Source: Streptomyces roseolilacinus | Lineage (GTDB): Bacteria > Actinomycetota > Actinomycetes > Streptomycetales > Streptomycetaceae | Reading direction: 5' to 3' | DNA: 64,000 nt | Assembly: GCF_014649335.1 (NCBI RefSeq) | Contig: NZ_BMSV01000004.1 | Location: 124,001 to 188,000, forward strand | Shown here: positions 45,213-54,278 of the stretch, one piece after another | How the letters are laid out: each line of letters opens with the position of its first letter | How positions within the stretch are numbered: the first letter of the stretch is position 1 | Position numbers and translations under genes: made by a program | Notes under the pieces: generated by a model | What the model was told of the DNA's origin: nothing | Database searches by the model: none | Seen by the model: only the letters and a program-made list of their open reading frames with translations

Positions 45213-46507
45213 CGATACAGCCTACGGCCGCAGTGCGGCCACGGACTCGCCCCCCGTTGCACGTAGAGCTTCTTCGCCCGGTATGTCTGTTCGGCGGCGG
45301 AGGCGTCCTGGGGGCGCCCGGTGCCGCCGAGGGAGCGCCAGGTGCGGAGGTCGAACTGGTAGAGGCCGCCGTACGTGCCGGAGGGGTCGACGGCGTCGGG
45401 GCGGTTGCCGGACTCGCACCGGGCGAGGGCGTCCCAGTTCAGGCCGTCGGTGCCGGAGACGGAGGCGGGCCGCCGCCCGGTGCCGACGCGGACGATCCGG
45501 GCGACCGGCTCGCGGACCACGGTGGCGCCGGTCCTGCGGGTGTGCCGGCGGACGCCGTTGACGGTGCGGGTCTCGTACGTGATGCGGCGCAGGCCCGGCC
45601 GGCCCTGCCGGTCGACGACCTCGGTGCCCTGGTACAGGTCCGGGTCGTCGACGTGGCGCACGGCGTACGGGATGGTCTCCTCGCGGGTCTCCCGGCCGTC
45701 CCTGACGCGCAGGACGGTGACGGTCTGGCCGTCGCGGGGGAACGTGTCGGGCGGTACGGAGGTGGTGTCCTGGCCGCGGAGGGTGATCCCGGCGCGGGCG
45801 AGGGCCTCGGCGACGCTGGCGGCGTTGGTGCGGACGGTGCGCTGCCGGCCGTCCGCGAGGAAGGTCACGGCGCGTTCGGTGCGGACGGCCAGGGCGAGGC
45901 CGGTGCGGCCGATGGCGGCGGAGCGGGAGGCGGAGAGGTGGGCGCCCTCGGCGCGGACGCCGAGCTCGCGCAGGGCCTCGTCGACGGTGCGGGCGGTGGT
46001 CCACAGGTGGCGGGTGCGGCCGTCGACGTCCAGGTCGAGGGGGCGGGCCCAGCGGACGGCGACCTCGTCGCCGTCCGCCAGGGCGGTGCGGGGGGCGGGG
46101 GCGACGAGGTCGTGCGCGCCGACGGCGATGCCCTCGGCGGCGAGGAGTTCGCCGACGTCGTCGGCGAAGGTGTGCAGGGTGCGGGGGGCGCCGTCGACGC
46201 TGAGCCGGATCGCCTTGTCGTCGACGACGAAGGCGCTGGTGCCGCCGGCGAGCACGGCGACGACGAGGGCCTGCGGGACGAACCGCCGCAGCCCGTCGCC
46301 GGGGCGCGGCCCGGGGGCGGGGCGCGGTCCGGCGGCGGGGCGCGGTCCGGCGGCGGGTGCTTCGGCTGACGCTTCGACAGGCGCTTCAACAGGTGCTTCG
46401 GCGGGCGCTTCGGCGGTGGCCGCCTCCGCGGGTGCCTCGGCGGCGGACGCCCCGGCGGGGCGGTGGGGGTCGGCGGGGACGCGGTGACTGCCTCGTGAGG
46501 TCTTCAC
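45209..46507 (-). CDS. rpfB: Resuscitation-promoting factor RpfB-like muralytic protein
   Basis: The product has 432 residues from a GTG start. A long Ala/Glu/Pro-rich N-terminus (repeated EAPVEAP) is followed by a membrane helix or signal anchor at about 80-98. Three DUF348 repeats follow (about 99-240; [20 protein letters not shown], then [12 protein letters not shown], then [13 protein letters not shown]). Then come a G5 domain ([27 protein letters not shown]) and a C-terminal transglycosylase-like domain with catalytic Glu in [12 protein letters not shown] near 350. It cleaves peptidoglycan and promotes germination or regrowth. Domain order equals actinobacterial RpfB. Confidence 0.93.
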   Translation of the reverse strand: MKTSRGSHRVPADPHRPAGASAAEAPAEAATAEAPAEAPVEAPVEASAEAPAAGPRPAAGPRPAPGPRPGDGLRRFVPQALVVAVLAGGTSAFVVDDKAIRLSVDGAPRTLHTFADDVGELLAAEGIAVGAHDLVAPAPRTALADGDEVAVRWARPLDLDVDGRTRHLWTTARTVDEALRELGVRAEGAHLSASRSAAIGRTGLALAVRTERAVTFLADGRQRTVRTNAASVAEALARAGITLRGQDTTSVPPDTFPRDGQTVTVLRVRDGRETREETIPYAVRHVDDPDLYQGTEVVDRQGRPGLRRITYETRTVNGVRRHTRRTGATVVREPVARIVRVGTGRRPASVSGTDGLNWDALARCESGNRPDAVDPSGTYGGLYQFDLRTWRSLGGTGRPQDASAAEQTYRAKKLYVQRGASPWPHCGRRLYR

Positions 46508-46601
46508 GAGGCCGGGACCCTAGCCCAGCTTTCGTCACTCTCCAAAGCCACTCGGCTACTCAGCGTCGTGTCGCCGTGTCGCGGCGCCTCCCCGCCACGG
46601 G

Positions 46602-47474
46602 TCAGTAGTCGAACGCCCGTGCGGTGTTCTCGGCGATCGCGGTCGCCATGGCCTCCTCCCCGACGCCCCGCACGGCCGCCATGGCGCGGACGGTGATCGG
46701 GACGAGGTACGGCGCGTTGGGCCGGCCCCGGTAGGGGGCGGGGGTGAGGAACGGCGCGTCCGTCTCGACGAGGACCAGCTCCAGGGGGGCCACGGCGAGG
46801 GCATCGCGCAGCGGCTGGGCGTTCTTGAAGGTGACGTTCCCGGCGAAGGACATGTAGTAGCCGCGCTCGGCGCAGATCCGGGCCATGTCGGCGTCGCCGG
46901 AGTAGCAGTGGAAGACGGTCCGCTCCGGGGCGCCCTCCTCGGCGAGGACGCGCAGCACGTCGTCGTGGGCCTCGCGGTCGTGGATGACGAGGGCCTTGCC
47001 GTGCCGCTTGGCGATCTCGATGTGGGCCCGGAACGAGCGCTCCTGCGCCTGCCGGCCCTCGGGTCCCGTGCGGAAGTGGTCGAGGCCCGTCTCGCCCACG
47101 GCCTTCACGTGGTCGAGGGCGGCGAGCCGGTCGATCTCCGCGAGCGCGTCGTCGAGCGCCGCGTCCCCGCCGGCCTCGCGCCCGCGTTGGCGCGGCCCCT
47201 CTCCCCCGGGGTCGCCCAGCACGATGCGCGGCGCCTCGTTGGGGTGCAGGGCGACGGCGGCGTGGACGTTCGCGTACCGGGCGGCCGTCTCCGCCGCCCA
47301 GTGCGAGCCCTTCAGGTCGCAGCCCACCTGGACGACGGTCTCCACGCCGACGAGCCCGGCCTTGGTCAGGGCCTCCTCGACCGTGCCGGACTGCATGTCG
47401 AGGTGGGTGTGGGAATCGGCCACCGCGACGGGCAGGGGCTCGGGCAGCGGCGGCGGGGCGTCCTTGGCACTCAT
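46602..47474 (-). CDS. tatD: TatD-family metal-dependent deoxyribonuclease
   Basis: The product has 290 residues. ATG 47474 is chosen. Metal ligands are intact: DSHTHLD, GETGLDHF, VIHDREAHD, FHCYSGD and VETDAPFL. A short Gly/Arg-rich insertion (GGEGPRQRGREAGG) lies after residue 90. It precedes rpfB by 94 nt, the usual actinobacterial order. No ribosome site is seen; TACGAT 6 nt upstream suggests a leaderless mRNA. Confidence 0.93.
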   Translation of the reverse strand: MSAKDAPPPLPEPLPVAVADSHTHLDMQSGTVEEALTKAGLVGVETVVQVGCDLKGSHWAAETAARYANVHAAVALHPNEAPRIVLGDPGGEGPRQRGREAGGDAALDDALAEIDRLAALDHVKAVGETGLDHFRTGPEGRQAQERSFRAHIEIAKRHGKALVIHDREAHDDVLRVLAEEGAPERTVFHCYSGDADMARICAERGYYMSFAGNVTFKNAQPLRDALAVAPLELVLVETDAPFLTPAPYRGRPNAPYLVPITVRAMAAVRGVGEEAMATAIAENTARAFDY

Positions 47475-47480
47475 GCCCCG

Positions 47481-47486
47481 ATCGTA
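47481..47486 (-). promoter_or_regulatory. -10-like hexamer at the tatD start
   Basis: On the minus strand TACGAT ends 6 nt before the tatD ATG. No -35 consensus is seen. Confidence 0.35.
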
Positions 47487-47543
47487 CGAAAGCCCGCGCC
47501 CCGGCCCCCGCCGGCACCGGCGCCGCGGCGCCGCGGATGCCGG

Positions 47544-47560
47544 CGCCGCCCTCGGCGGCG
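47544..47560 (-). terminator. Hairpin after the zinc-ribbon gene
   Basis: CGCCGCC-ctc-GGCGGCG (7-bp stem) lies 14 nt after the minus-strand stop. A 16-bp perfect palindrome (47518-47533) follows. Together they separate this gene from tatD. Confidence 0.5.
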
Positions 47561-47574
47561 TCACCCTGCCGGCG

Positions 47575-48054
47575 TCACCCCCGGCGGAACGGGTGCAGCA
47601 GGTGCGAGCGGTGGCGGTGGCCCGCCTCCGGCCCGTCCACCCGGGTCGCCCCGGACCGCCCGGCCTCCCGGACCGCCTCGGCGTCCACGCCCTCCGGTAG
47701 CGGCCTCCCCTCCAGCTCCTGGCCGATCGGCCCGGTCGTCGCCACCGGCACGGCCCTCCGGAAGGCCGCTCCGGGTGCGCCGGACCCCTCGGGCCGGGGC
47801 TCGCCGTGGTCGAGCACCACCGAGATCCGGCCGGAGCGCATGATCCGCACGACGTGCCGCCCGCAGTTGGGGCACGTCGGCTTCGACAGCGGCGACGGCA
47901 CGCGCCGGCCCTCGCTGCGGTAGACGACGAAGTCCTGGCCGGTGACGTCGGTGTGGTGCTCGATGTCGTACGCCTGCTCCCAGCCGTAGCCACACCTCAT
48001 GCAGGCGAAGGCGTACGCCTCGTGGCCGACCGGGATGCTGGAGGTCTCGCTCAT
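47575..48054 (-). CDS. Zinc-ribbon protein of unknown function
   Basis: The product has 159 residues, with GGAG before the ATG. Two CxxC pairs (Cys18/21 in CMRCGYGW and Cys61/64 in CPNCGRH) form a treble-clef or ribbon zinc site. The tail of about 90 residues is Gly/Pro/Arg-rich with a His-rich end (GHRHRSHLLHPF). It is a conserved streptomycete hypothetical between rsmI and tatD. A nucleic acid or regulatory role is only inferred. Confidence 0.75.
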   Translation of the reverse strand: MSETSSIPVGHEAYAFACMRCGYGWEQAYDIEHHTDVTGQDFVVYRSEGRRVPSPLSKPTCPNCGRHVVRIMRSGRISVVLDHGEPRPEGSGAPGAAFRRAVPVATTGPIGQELEGRPLPEGVDAEAVREAGRSGATRVDGPEAGHRHRSHLLHPFRRG

Positions 48055-48192
48055 GCCGGCTCCTTCCCACCGCCGCGGTGGACGCCTTCGCGGTCGGCGT
48101 GGCTCAACGGGTGAGAGCTGTGCTTTTCACGATAGCCCTTCGTCCGCTTTCGGGCGGTTCGCCCGGGAATTCTTCGCCTCGACGTTCTTCGC

Positions 48193-49050
48193 TCAGCTGC
48201 TCTTCGCCGCGGTGTTCTTCGCCGCGACGACGGCGTCGAACACCTCCCGCTTGGGCAGCCCCGCCTCGGCGGCGACGGCGGCGATCGCCTCCTTCCGCCG
48301 CTCCCCCGCCTCCTCCCGGACGCGGACCCGGCGCACCAGCTCGTCCGCGTCGAGGTCGGCGGGCCCCGGCTCGGGGGCGCCCTCGACGACGACGGTGATC
48401 TCGCCCCGTACGCCCTCGGCGGCCCACGCGGCCAGCTCCCCGAGGCCGCCGCGCCTGACCTCCTCGTACGTCTTGGTCAGCTCCCGGCACACGGCGGCGC
48501 GCCGGTCCGCGCCGAACACCTCGGCCATCGCGGCGAGCGTGTCGTCGAGGCGGTGCGGGGCCTCGAAGTAGACGAGCGTGCGCCGTTCCGCGGCGACCTC
48601 ACGCAGCCGGGCGAGCCGCTCGCCGGCCTTGCGGGGCAGGAAGCCCTCGAAGCAGAACCGGTCGACGGGCAGGCCCGACAGGGCGAGCGCGGTGAGCACC
48701 GCGGACGGGCCGGGCACCGCGGTGACCTTGATGTCCCGCTCGACGGCGGCGGCCACCAGCCGGTAGCCGGGGTCGGAGACGGACGGCATGCCCGCGTCGG
48801 TGACCAGCAGCACCCGGGCGCCGCCCGCGAGGGCCTCGACCAGCTCCGGGGTCCGCGCGGCCTCGTTGCCCTCGAAGTACGACACGACCCGGCCGCGCGG
48901 CTGCACGCCGAGGGCCTGGGTGAGGCGGCGCAGCCGTCGGGTGTCCTCGGCGGCGACGACGTCGGCCTCCGCCAGCTCGGCGGCGAGGCGGGGCGGGGCG
49001 TCGGCGACGTCGCCGATCGGGGTACCTGCGAGTACGAGCGTTCCTGTCAC
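48193..49050 (-). CDS. rsmI: 16S rRNA 2'-O-ribose C1402 methyltransferase RsmI
   Basis: The product has 285 residues. GTG 49050 has GAGGA 7 nt upstream. The tetrapyrrole-methylase fold starts GTLVLAGTPIGDVADAP. Family motifs are VAAEDTRRLRRL, TDAGMPSVSDPGYRLV, VPGPSAVLTALALSGLP, and FEGFLPRK. It methylates C1402 of 16S rRNA. It is divergent from pmt over 72 nt, an arrangement conserved in actinobacteria. Confidence 0.96.
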   Translation of the reverse strand: MTGTLVLAGTPIGDVADAPPRLAAELAEADVVAAEDTRRLRRLTQALGVQPRGRVVSYFEGNEAARTPELVEALAGGARVLLVTDAGMPSVSDPGYRLVAAAVERDIKVTAVPGPSAVLTALALSGLPVDRFCFEGFLPRKAGERLARLREVAAERRTLVYFEAPHRLDDTLAAMAEVFGADRRAAVCRELTKTYEEVRRGGLGELAAWAAEGVRGEITVVVEGAPEPGPADLDADELVRRVRVREEAGERRKEAIAAVAAEAGLPKREVFDAVVAAKNTAAKSS

Positions 49051-49110
49051 GGGGCCATCCTCGCAGCCGCGCGGGCGGCACGGCCGGGCGAGTCGCGCGG
49101 ACGCGTTCCC

Positions 49111-49116
49111 TACGAT
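49111..49116 (+). promoter_or_regulatory. -10-like hexamer at the pmt start
   Basis: TACGAT ends 6 nt before the pmt GTG, with no ribosome site between. This fits a leaderless transcript. No good -35 is visible. Confidence 0.4.
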
Positions 49117-49122
49117 GGCGCG

Positions 49123-50907
49123 GTGACCAGTACTGCGCCAGAGGCCCTGCACGGACAGGACGGCCCGGGCGGGCCCGCCGCCGGCCCCCCCGGGGCACAC
49201 GAGCCGCCCTCGTGGGAGCGGCGCCTGCGCCGGTTCGGGTACGTCCCGCCCGCGGTACCGGGCCTGCGGGAGCGGCTGGTACCGCCGTACGTCCGGGCGG
49301 CGCCCCGCTCGCGGGGCGGGCTCGGGCTGCCGCCGGGCCTGCTGCGCTTCCTGTCCTGGGGCGGACCGCTGCTGGTGGCGCTGGTCGCGGGCCTGCTGCG
49401 GTTCTGGGACCTGGGCTCGCCGCACGCGGTGATATTCGACGAGACGTACTACGCCAAGGACGCCTGGGCCCTGATCCACAACGGCTACGAGGGGGCGTGG
49501 CCGAAGGACGTCGACAAAACGATCCTGAAGGACCCCGGCGCGGTCCCGATCCCGGTGGACCCGGGCTACGTGGTGCACCCGCCGGTCGGCAAGTGGGTCA
49601 TCGGGCTGGGCGAGTGGTGGTTCGGGTTCGACCCGTTCGGCTGGCGCTTCATGGTGGCGGTGTGCGGCACGCTGTCGGTGCTGATGCTGTGCCGGATCGG
49701 GCGGCGGCTGTTCCGGTCGACCTTCCTCGGCTGCCTGGCGGGCGGCCTGCTCGCCGTGGACGGGCTGCACTTCGTGATGAGCCGCACGGCCCTCCTCGAC
49801 CAGGTGCTGATGCTCTTCGTGCTGGCCGCGTTCGGCTGCCTGCTGGCGGACCGGGACTGGGCGCGGCGGCGGCTCGCGGCGGCCCTGCCGGTCGACGCCG
49901 ACGGGCTGCTGCGGCCGGACGCCCGCGTCGCGGAGACGCTGCGGCTGGGGTGGCGGCCGTGGCGGCTGGCCGCCGGTGTGGCGCTGGGCCTGGCGGCGGC
50001 GACCAAGTGGAACGGCCTGTACGTCATGGCCGCGTTCGGGCTGCTGACCGTGGCGTGGGACGTGGGCGCCCGGCGGGTCGCCGGCGCGCACCGCCCGTAC
50101 GCGACGGTGCTGAAGCGGGACGTGCTGCCGGCGTTCGTGTCGACGGTGCCGGTGGCGCTGGCCGCGTACGTCGCCTCCTGGAGCGGGTGGATCCTGTCCG
50201 ACAAGGGCTACTTCCGGACGTGGGCGTCGACCGGCGCGGGCCGGGACAGCTCGTGGTCGTGGCTGTTCCCCGACTGGTGGCGGAGCCTGTGGCACTACGA
50301 GTCGGAGGTGTACACGTTCCACGTCAACCTCACCTCGGGGCACACCTACGAGTCGAACCCGTGGAGCTGGATCGTCCTGGGCCGCCCCGTCTCGTACTTC
50401 TACGAGTCGCCCGCGCAGGGCCAGGACGGCTGCCCGGCGAACGCCGCGGAGAAGTGCGCGCGCGAGGTGCTGGCGATCGGGACGCCGCTGCTGTGGTGGG
50501 CGGCGTGCTTCGCGCTGTTGTACGTGCTGTGGCGCTGGTTCTTCCGCCGCGACTGGCGGGCCGGGGCGATCGCCTGCGCGGTCGCGGCCGGGTGGGCGCC
50601 GTGGTTCCTGTACCAGGAGCGGACGATCTTCCTCTTCTACGCGGTGGTGTTCGTCCCGTTCCTGTGCCTGGCGGTCACGATGATGATCGGCGCGATGCTG
50701 GGCCCGGCCGCGCCCCCGCCCGGCCCGGACGGCGCCCCGGACCCGGACGGGCGCGCCGAACGCCGGCGCACGGTCGGGGCGATCGGCGCGGGCGTCCTGG
50801 TCCTGCTCATCGTGTGGAACTTCATCTACTTCTGGCCCCTGTACACGGGCCAGACGATCCCGATGGACCAGTGGCGGGCGCGGATGTGGCTGGATACGTG
50901 GGTGTGA
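49123..50907 (+). CDS. pmt: Polyprenol-phosphate-mannose protein mannosyltransferase (Pmt)
   Basis: The product has 594 residues from GTG 49123. After an 80-residue Pro-rich cytoplasmic part there are about eleven helices. The first outer loop holds the catalytic Asp-Glu (FDETYYAKDA). Blocks VHPPVGKWVIGLGEW and MSRTALLDQ are typical of GT39 proteins. The C-terminal PMT_4TMC region includes QERTIFLFYAVVF. It moves mannose from polyprenyl phosphate to exported Ser/Thr residues during Sec export. In S. coelicolor the orthologue is needed for phiC31 infection and for glycoprotein synthesis. Confidence 0.94.
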   Translation: MTSTAPEALHGQDGPGGPAAGPPGAHEPPSWERRLRRFGYVPPAVPGLRERLVPPYVRAAPRSRGGLGLPPGLLRFLSWGGPLLVALVAGLLRFWDLGSPHAVIFDETYYAKDAWALIHNGYEGAWPKDVDKTILKDPGAVPIPVDPGYVVHPPVGKWVIGLGEWWFGFDPFGWRFMVAVCGTLSVLMLCRIGRRLFRSTFLGCLAGGLLAVDGLHFVMSRTALLDQVLMLFVLAAFGCLLADRDWARRRLAAALPVDADGLLRPDARVAETLRLGWRPWRLAAGVALGLAAATKWNGLYVMAAFGLLTVAWDVGARRVAGAHRPYATVLKRDVLPAFVSTVPVALAAYVASWSGWILSDKGYFRTWASTGAGRDSSWSWLFPDWWRSLWHYESEVYTFHVNLTSGHTYESNPWSWIVLGRPVSYFYESPAQGQDGCPANAAEKCAREVLAIGTPLLWWAACFALLYVLWRWFFRRDWRAGAIACAVAAGWAPWFLYQERTIFLFYAVVFVPFLCLAVTMMIGAMLGPAAPPPGPDGAPDPDGRAERRRTVGAIGAGVLVLLIVWNFIYFWPLYTGQTIPMDQWRARMWLDTWV

Positions 50908-50988
50908 GGGCTCGCGGTTGATTCCGTTCGGGTAACGGGCGCCCGGGTGTTCGACCGTGCGGCATAGGGTTCCCCGGGGGATCTTGAA

Positions 50989-51006
50989 CACGTTCAGCGG
51001 AACGTG
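50989..51006 (+). promoter_or_regulatory. Inverted repeat upstream of the PBP gene
   Basis: CACGTTC-agcg-GAACGTG (7-bp arms) ends about 22 nt before the start, just before the GGAGGGGG ribosome site. It could be an operator or leader hairpin. Confidence 0.4.
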
Positions 51007-51028
51007 CGAGCGGAGGGGGAACCGCGGG

Positions 51029-52657
51029 ATGCGCAGCGGAGCGAAGGTGGCCGTCGTCGGTGGGGTGTTCGCCGTCGTCGCCGGGGGCGTCGGGTACGGG
51101 GCGTTCAACCTGTGGGAGGGGCTGACGGGCGGCACGGTCGCCACCACGTCGGCCGACGGCTCGGCGAGGAGGAGCGGCCCCGTCACGGCGGAGGAGACCG
51201 AGGCCACGGCGCGGGGCTTCCTCGCCGCGTGGGCGGAGGGCGACGTGGCCAAGGCGGCCGCGTTCACCAACGACCCGGCCGCGGCGCAGACCGCCCTGGA
51301 CGTGTACCTGACGGGGACCCACGTCGGGGGCATGAAGGCGAAGGCGGGCGCGCCCAGCGGGACGACGGTGCCGTTCACGGTGAGCGCCGTCGTCTCGTAC
51401 GACGGCGCCCGCGTCCCGTGGACGTACGCGTCGCGGCTCAGCGTCGTGCGGGGCCTGTCCACCGGGCAGCCGCGCGTCGACTGGTCGTCGGCCGTCCTGC
51501 ACCCGGAGCTGGAGGACGGCCAGGCGCTGCGGGTGACCTCGTCCGGCGCGCCCGCCATCAAGGCCGTCGACCGCAACGGCGCCGAGCTGACGGCGGAGCG
51601 GTACCCGTCGCTCCGGCCGGTCCTGGACGAGCTGCGCAAGCGGTACGGCACCGAGGCGGGCGGCACGCCGGGCGTCGAGCTCGTCGTCACCAGTGAGGGC
51701 GACGCGGCGGACCGCACCCTGCTGACCCTGCGCAAGGGCAAGCCGGGCGAGGTCCGCACGACGCTGGACGCCGGGGTGCAGGCCGCCGCCGAGAAGGCGG
51801 TGAAGCGGTACGCCGAGTCGTCCGTGGTCGCGATCAAGCCGAGTACGGGCGAGGTACGGGCGGTCGCCAACAACCGGAAGGACGGCTGGAACGCGGCGTT
51901 CCTCGGCCGGCAGGCGCCGGGCTCCACGATGAAGATCGTCACGGCGGCGCTGCTGCTGGAGAAGGGCCTCGTGGCCGCGGACCGGGTGGCGGAGTGCCCG
52001 CCCGACGTCCGGTACTACAACCGCACGTTCCAGAACCTCGACGGCTTCTCCCTCGACGGCGCGACGTTCGAGAAGAGCTTCGCGCGCTCCTGCAACACCG
52101 CGTTCATCAAGCTCATCGACGACGTGGACGACGACGCCGCCCTCGGCAAGGAGGCGCGGGAGGTCTTCGGCATCGGCCTGGAGTGGCGGACGGGCGTGCC
52201 CTCCTCGGACGGCTCGGTGCCCGCCGAGACCCAGGAGGAGGCGGCCGCCCAGTACATCGGGCAGGGCACCGTCCAGATGAACGCCCTGAACATCGCCTCC
52301 GTCGCGGCGACCGCGAAGGCCGGCGTCTTCAAGCAGCCGATCGTCGTCCCGGCCTCCCTCGACGACCGGGAACTCGCCGAGGCGCCCCGCCGCATGGACG
52401 GCTCGACCGCCCGCCAGCTGCGCGACATGATGCGCGCGACCGCCCGCGGCCAGGGCACGGGCGCGGCGGCGATGGCCGGTGTGGGCGGCGACAAGGGCGC
52501 GAAGACCGGTTCGGCGGAGGTCGACGACCAGGGCCAGGCGAACAGCTGGTTCGCGGCGTTCGCCGACGACCTCGCCGCCGCGGCGGTGGTGCAGGCGGCC
52601 GGGCACGGCGGCGACGCGGCGGGCCCGCTGGTGGCGTCCGTGCTGAACGCCCGGTGA
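51029..52657 (+). CDS. Class B penicillin-binding protein
   Basis: The product has 542 residues. ATG 51029 has GGAGGGGG upstream; an earlier in-frame start lacks one. The N-terminal anchor helix (about 8-30) is followed by an NTF2-like/MecA-N domain (TARGFLAAWAEGDVAKAAAFT) and a dimerisation region. The transpeptidase domain has SxxK (APGSTMKIV), SxN (ARSCNTAF) and KTG (GAKTGSAEV). It forms peptide cross-links in the cell wall. It has no glycosyltransferase domain. The short length and MecA-N domain set it apart from division PBP3. It is not in an operon with a FtsW/RodA gene. Confidence 0.92.
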   Translation: MRSGAKVAVVGGVFAVVAGGVGYGAFNLWEGLTGGTVATTSADGSARRSGPVTAEETEATARGFLAAWAEGDVAKAAAFTNDPAAAQTALDVYLTGTHVGGMKAKAGAPSGTTVPFTVSAVVSYDGARVPWTYASRLSVVRGLSTGQPRVDWSSAVLHPELEDGQALRVTSSGAPAIKAVDRNGAELTAERYPSLRPVLDELRKRYGTEAGGTPGVELVVTSEGDAADRTLLTLRKGKPGEVRTTLDAGVQAAAEKAVKRYAESSVVAIKPSTGEVRAVANNRKDGWNAAFLGRQAPGSTMKIVTAALLLEKGLVAADRVAECPPDVRYYNRTFQNLDGFSLDGATFEKSFARSCNTAFIKLIDDVDDDAALGKEAREVFGIGLEWRTGVPSSDGSVPAETQEEAAAQYIGQGTVQMNALNIASVAATAKAGVFKQPIVVPASLDDRELAEAPRRMDGSTARQLRDMMRATARGQGTGAAAMAGVGGDKGAKTGSAEVDDQGQANSWFAAFADDLAAAAVVQAAGHGGDAAGPLVASVLNAR

Positions 52658-52679
52658 GCGCGGGGGCGGGCCGGGGCGG

Positions 52680-52800
52680 GCGGGCCGGATGCCGGTGAGC
52701 GCCGGGGCGGGGCGGGCCGGACGCCTGTGGGTGCCGGGGCGGGCTGGCCGGCTGCCGGTGACCGCCGGACCGGACGCCCGGTGACCGCCGGGCCGGGTGC
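52680..52800 (+). repeat. Degenerate GC-rich tandem repeat after the PBP gene
   Basis: Four to five diverged copies of a roughly 30-bp unit resembling GCCGGATGCCGGTGAGCGCC fill most of the 226-nt gap. No coding frame has protein-like composition. It may arise by slippage. Confidence 0.5.
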
Positions 52801-52869
52801 TGCCCGGCGCGTCCCGGCCGTGGGGTGCCCGAGGGGCGAAAGCGCTCGCCCGCCCCGCGCGCGGGCCGC

Positions 52870-52875
52870 TAACGT
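52870..52875 (+). promoter_or_regulatory. -10-like hexamer at the ybaK-like start
   Basis: TAACGT ends 8 nt before the ATG at 52884, with no ribosome site, suggesting a leaderless mRNA. No -35 consensus is visible. Confidence 0.35.
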
Positions 52876-52883
52876 GCGACGGC

Positions 52884-53372
52884 ATGGACCGTACTGATTC
52901 CGTCATCCACCCCCGTTTCGCCGAAGCCCTGCGCGCGCTGGGCCTGGACGTGGAGGTCCGCCGCTACCCGGACGCCGTACGGACGGCCGCGCAGGCCGCG
53001 GCCGCGATCGGGTGCGAGCCCAGCGAGATCGTCAAGTCGCTGGTGTTCGCCGCGGACGGGGCCCCCGTCCTCGTCCTGATGGACGGGGCGTCCCGCGTGG
53101 ACGTCGCCCGCGTACGGGACGAGCTGGGCGCCGCCGTCGTGGAGCGCGCCGACCCGGACCTGGTCCGCGAGACGACCGGCTACGCGATCGGCGGCGTACC
53201 GCCGTTCGGCCACCGCACCCGCACGACCGTCCTCGCCGACCGGGGGCTCCTCGACCACCCGGTCGTGTGGGCGGCGGCCGGCACCCCGCACACGGTGTTC
53301 CCGCTCGACCCGCGGAGCCTGATCGACCACGCGGGCGGCCGTCTCGTGGACGTGCGCGAGCGCACCGCGTGA
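52884..53372 (+). CDS. YbaK/EbsC-type aminoacyl-tRNA deacylase
   Basis: The product has 162 residues. The fold is clear: QAAAAIGCEPSEIVKSLVFAADG with the catalytic Lys, then ASRVDVARV, and GYAIGGVPPFGH with the family Gly-rich loop. The ending is HTVFPLDPRSLIDHAGG. Such proteins remove wrongly attached amino acids from tRNA (Cys-tRNA-Pro or similar); substrate choice cannot be told. The transporter gene overlaps its stop in GTGA. Confidence 0.88.
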   Translation: MDRTDSVIHPRFAEALRALGLDVEVRRYPDAVRTAAQAAAAIGCEPSEIVKSLVFAADGAPVLVLMDGASRVDVARVRDELGAAVVERADPDLVRETTGYAIGGVPPFGHRTRTTVLADRGLLDHPVVWAAAGTPHTVFPLDPRSLIDHAGGRLVDVRERTA

Positions 53373-54220
53373 CCCCACTGGTCACGGCGGCGGTCCTGCT
53401 GGCCGCGCTGTGCCACGCGAGCTGGAACGCCCTCGCTCACCACCTGCGCGACCAGTTGCTGTCGTTCACGCTGATATCGGGCGGCGGGGCGCTGATCGGG
53501 GCGGCGGTGGCGCTGTTCGCGCCGGTGCCGGCGGCCGCCGCCTGGCCGTGGCTGCTGCTGTCGGCGGCGGTCCACCTCGCGTACATGGCGCTGCTGATGC
53601 TCTCGTTCCGGCTGGGCGACTTCGGGCAGGTGTACCCGGTCGCCCGGGGCACGGCGCCGCTGGTGGTGACGGGCCTGGCGGCGGTGTTCGTCGGCGAGGT
53701 CCCCGACGGGCGCCAGTCGGCGGGCGTCGCCGTGGCGAGCGCGGGCCTGCTGGGGCTCGCCCTGTGGGGGGTGCGCCGCGCCGGGCGCCGCCCCGCGTGG
53801 GGCGCCCTGTCGGCGGCGGGGGCGACGGGCCTGACGATCGCGGTGTACTCGGTGGTGGACGGCGTCGGCGTCCGCGCGTCGGGCACGCCGCTCGGGTACG
53901 TGGCGTGGCTGATGCTCGTGCAGGGCGTGGTGATCCCCGCCTACGCCGTCCACCGCCGCCGGGGCGCGCTCGCCGCCCAGCTGCGGCCGCACCTGCGGCT
54001 CGGCCTGCTGGGCGCGGTGCTGTCGGTGGGGGCGTACGGGCTGGTGCTGTGGGCGCAGACGCGGGCGCCGCTCGCCCCGATCGCGGCGCTGCGCGAGTCG
54101 TCGATCCTCGTGGGCGCGGCGATCGGGGCGGTGTTCTTCAAGGAGCGCTTCGGCGCGCCGCGCATCGCGGCGGCCGGGCTGATGGTGGTGGGCATCGGGT
54201 TGATGCTGCACGCGGGGTGA
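53369..54220 (+). CDS. EamA/DMT-family transporter
   Basis: The product has 283 residues. GTG 53369 overlaps the deacylase stop by 4 nt. Ten helices in two EamA halves: HASWNALAHHLRD begins the first half and VYSVVDGVGVRASG the second. The last helices contain AALRESSILVGAAIGAVFFKERFG, typical of EamA ends. It probably exports or imports a small metabolite. The overlap with the deacylase gene suggests a link to amino acids, but that is inference. Confidence 0.85.
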   Translation: MTPLVTAAVLLAALCHASWNALAHHLRDQLLSFTLISGGGALIGAAVALFAPVPAAAAWPWLLLSAAVHLAYMALLMLSFRLGDFGQVYPVARGTAPLVVTGLAAVFVGEVPDGRQSAGVAVASAGLLGLALWGVRRAGRRPAWGALSAAGATGLTIAVYSVVDGVGVRASGTPLGYVAWLMLVQGVVIPAYAVHRRRGALAAQLRPHLRLGLLGAVLSVGAYGLVLWAQTRAPLAPIAALRESSILVGAAIGAVFFKERFGAPRIAAAGLMVVGIGLMLHAG

Positions 54221-54237
54221 GCCGCCGGCCCCGCGGT

Positions 54238-54272
54238 GGCCGCCGCGCCGCCCGCACGGCGGCGCGGCGGCC
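54238..54272. terminator. Perfect 15-bp bidirectional terminator
   Basis: The arms 54238-54252 and 54258-54272 (GGCCGCCGCGCCGCC and its complement) enclose a 5-nt loop between convergent stops at 54220 and 54279. Confidence 0.85.
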
Positions 54273-54278
54273 CGGCCC

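Noticed and set aside
46508..46601. c-di-AMP (ydaO) riboswitch before rpfB
   Set aside because: The gap is only 94 nt and shows no ydaO-type conserved core. Such switches are known before other Streptomyces rpf genes.
48090..48150. tRNA-like stretch GTGGCTCAACGGGTGAG
   Set aside because: No T arm or acceptor stem can be formed around it.
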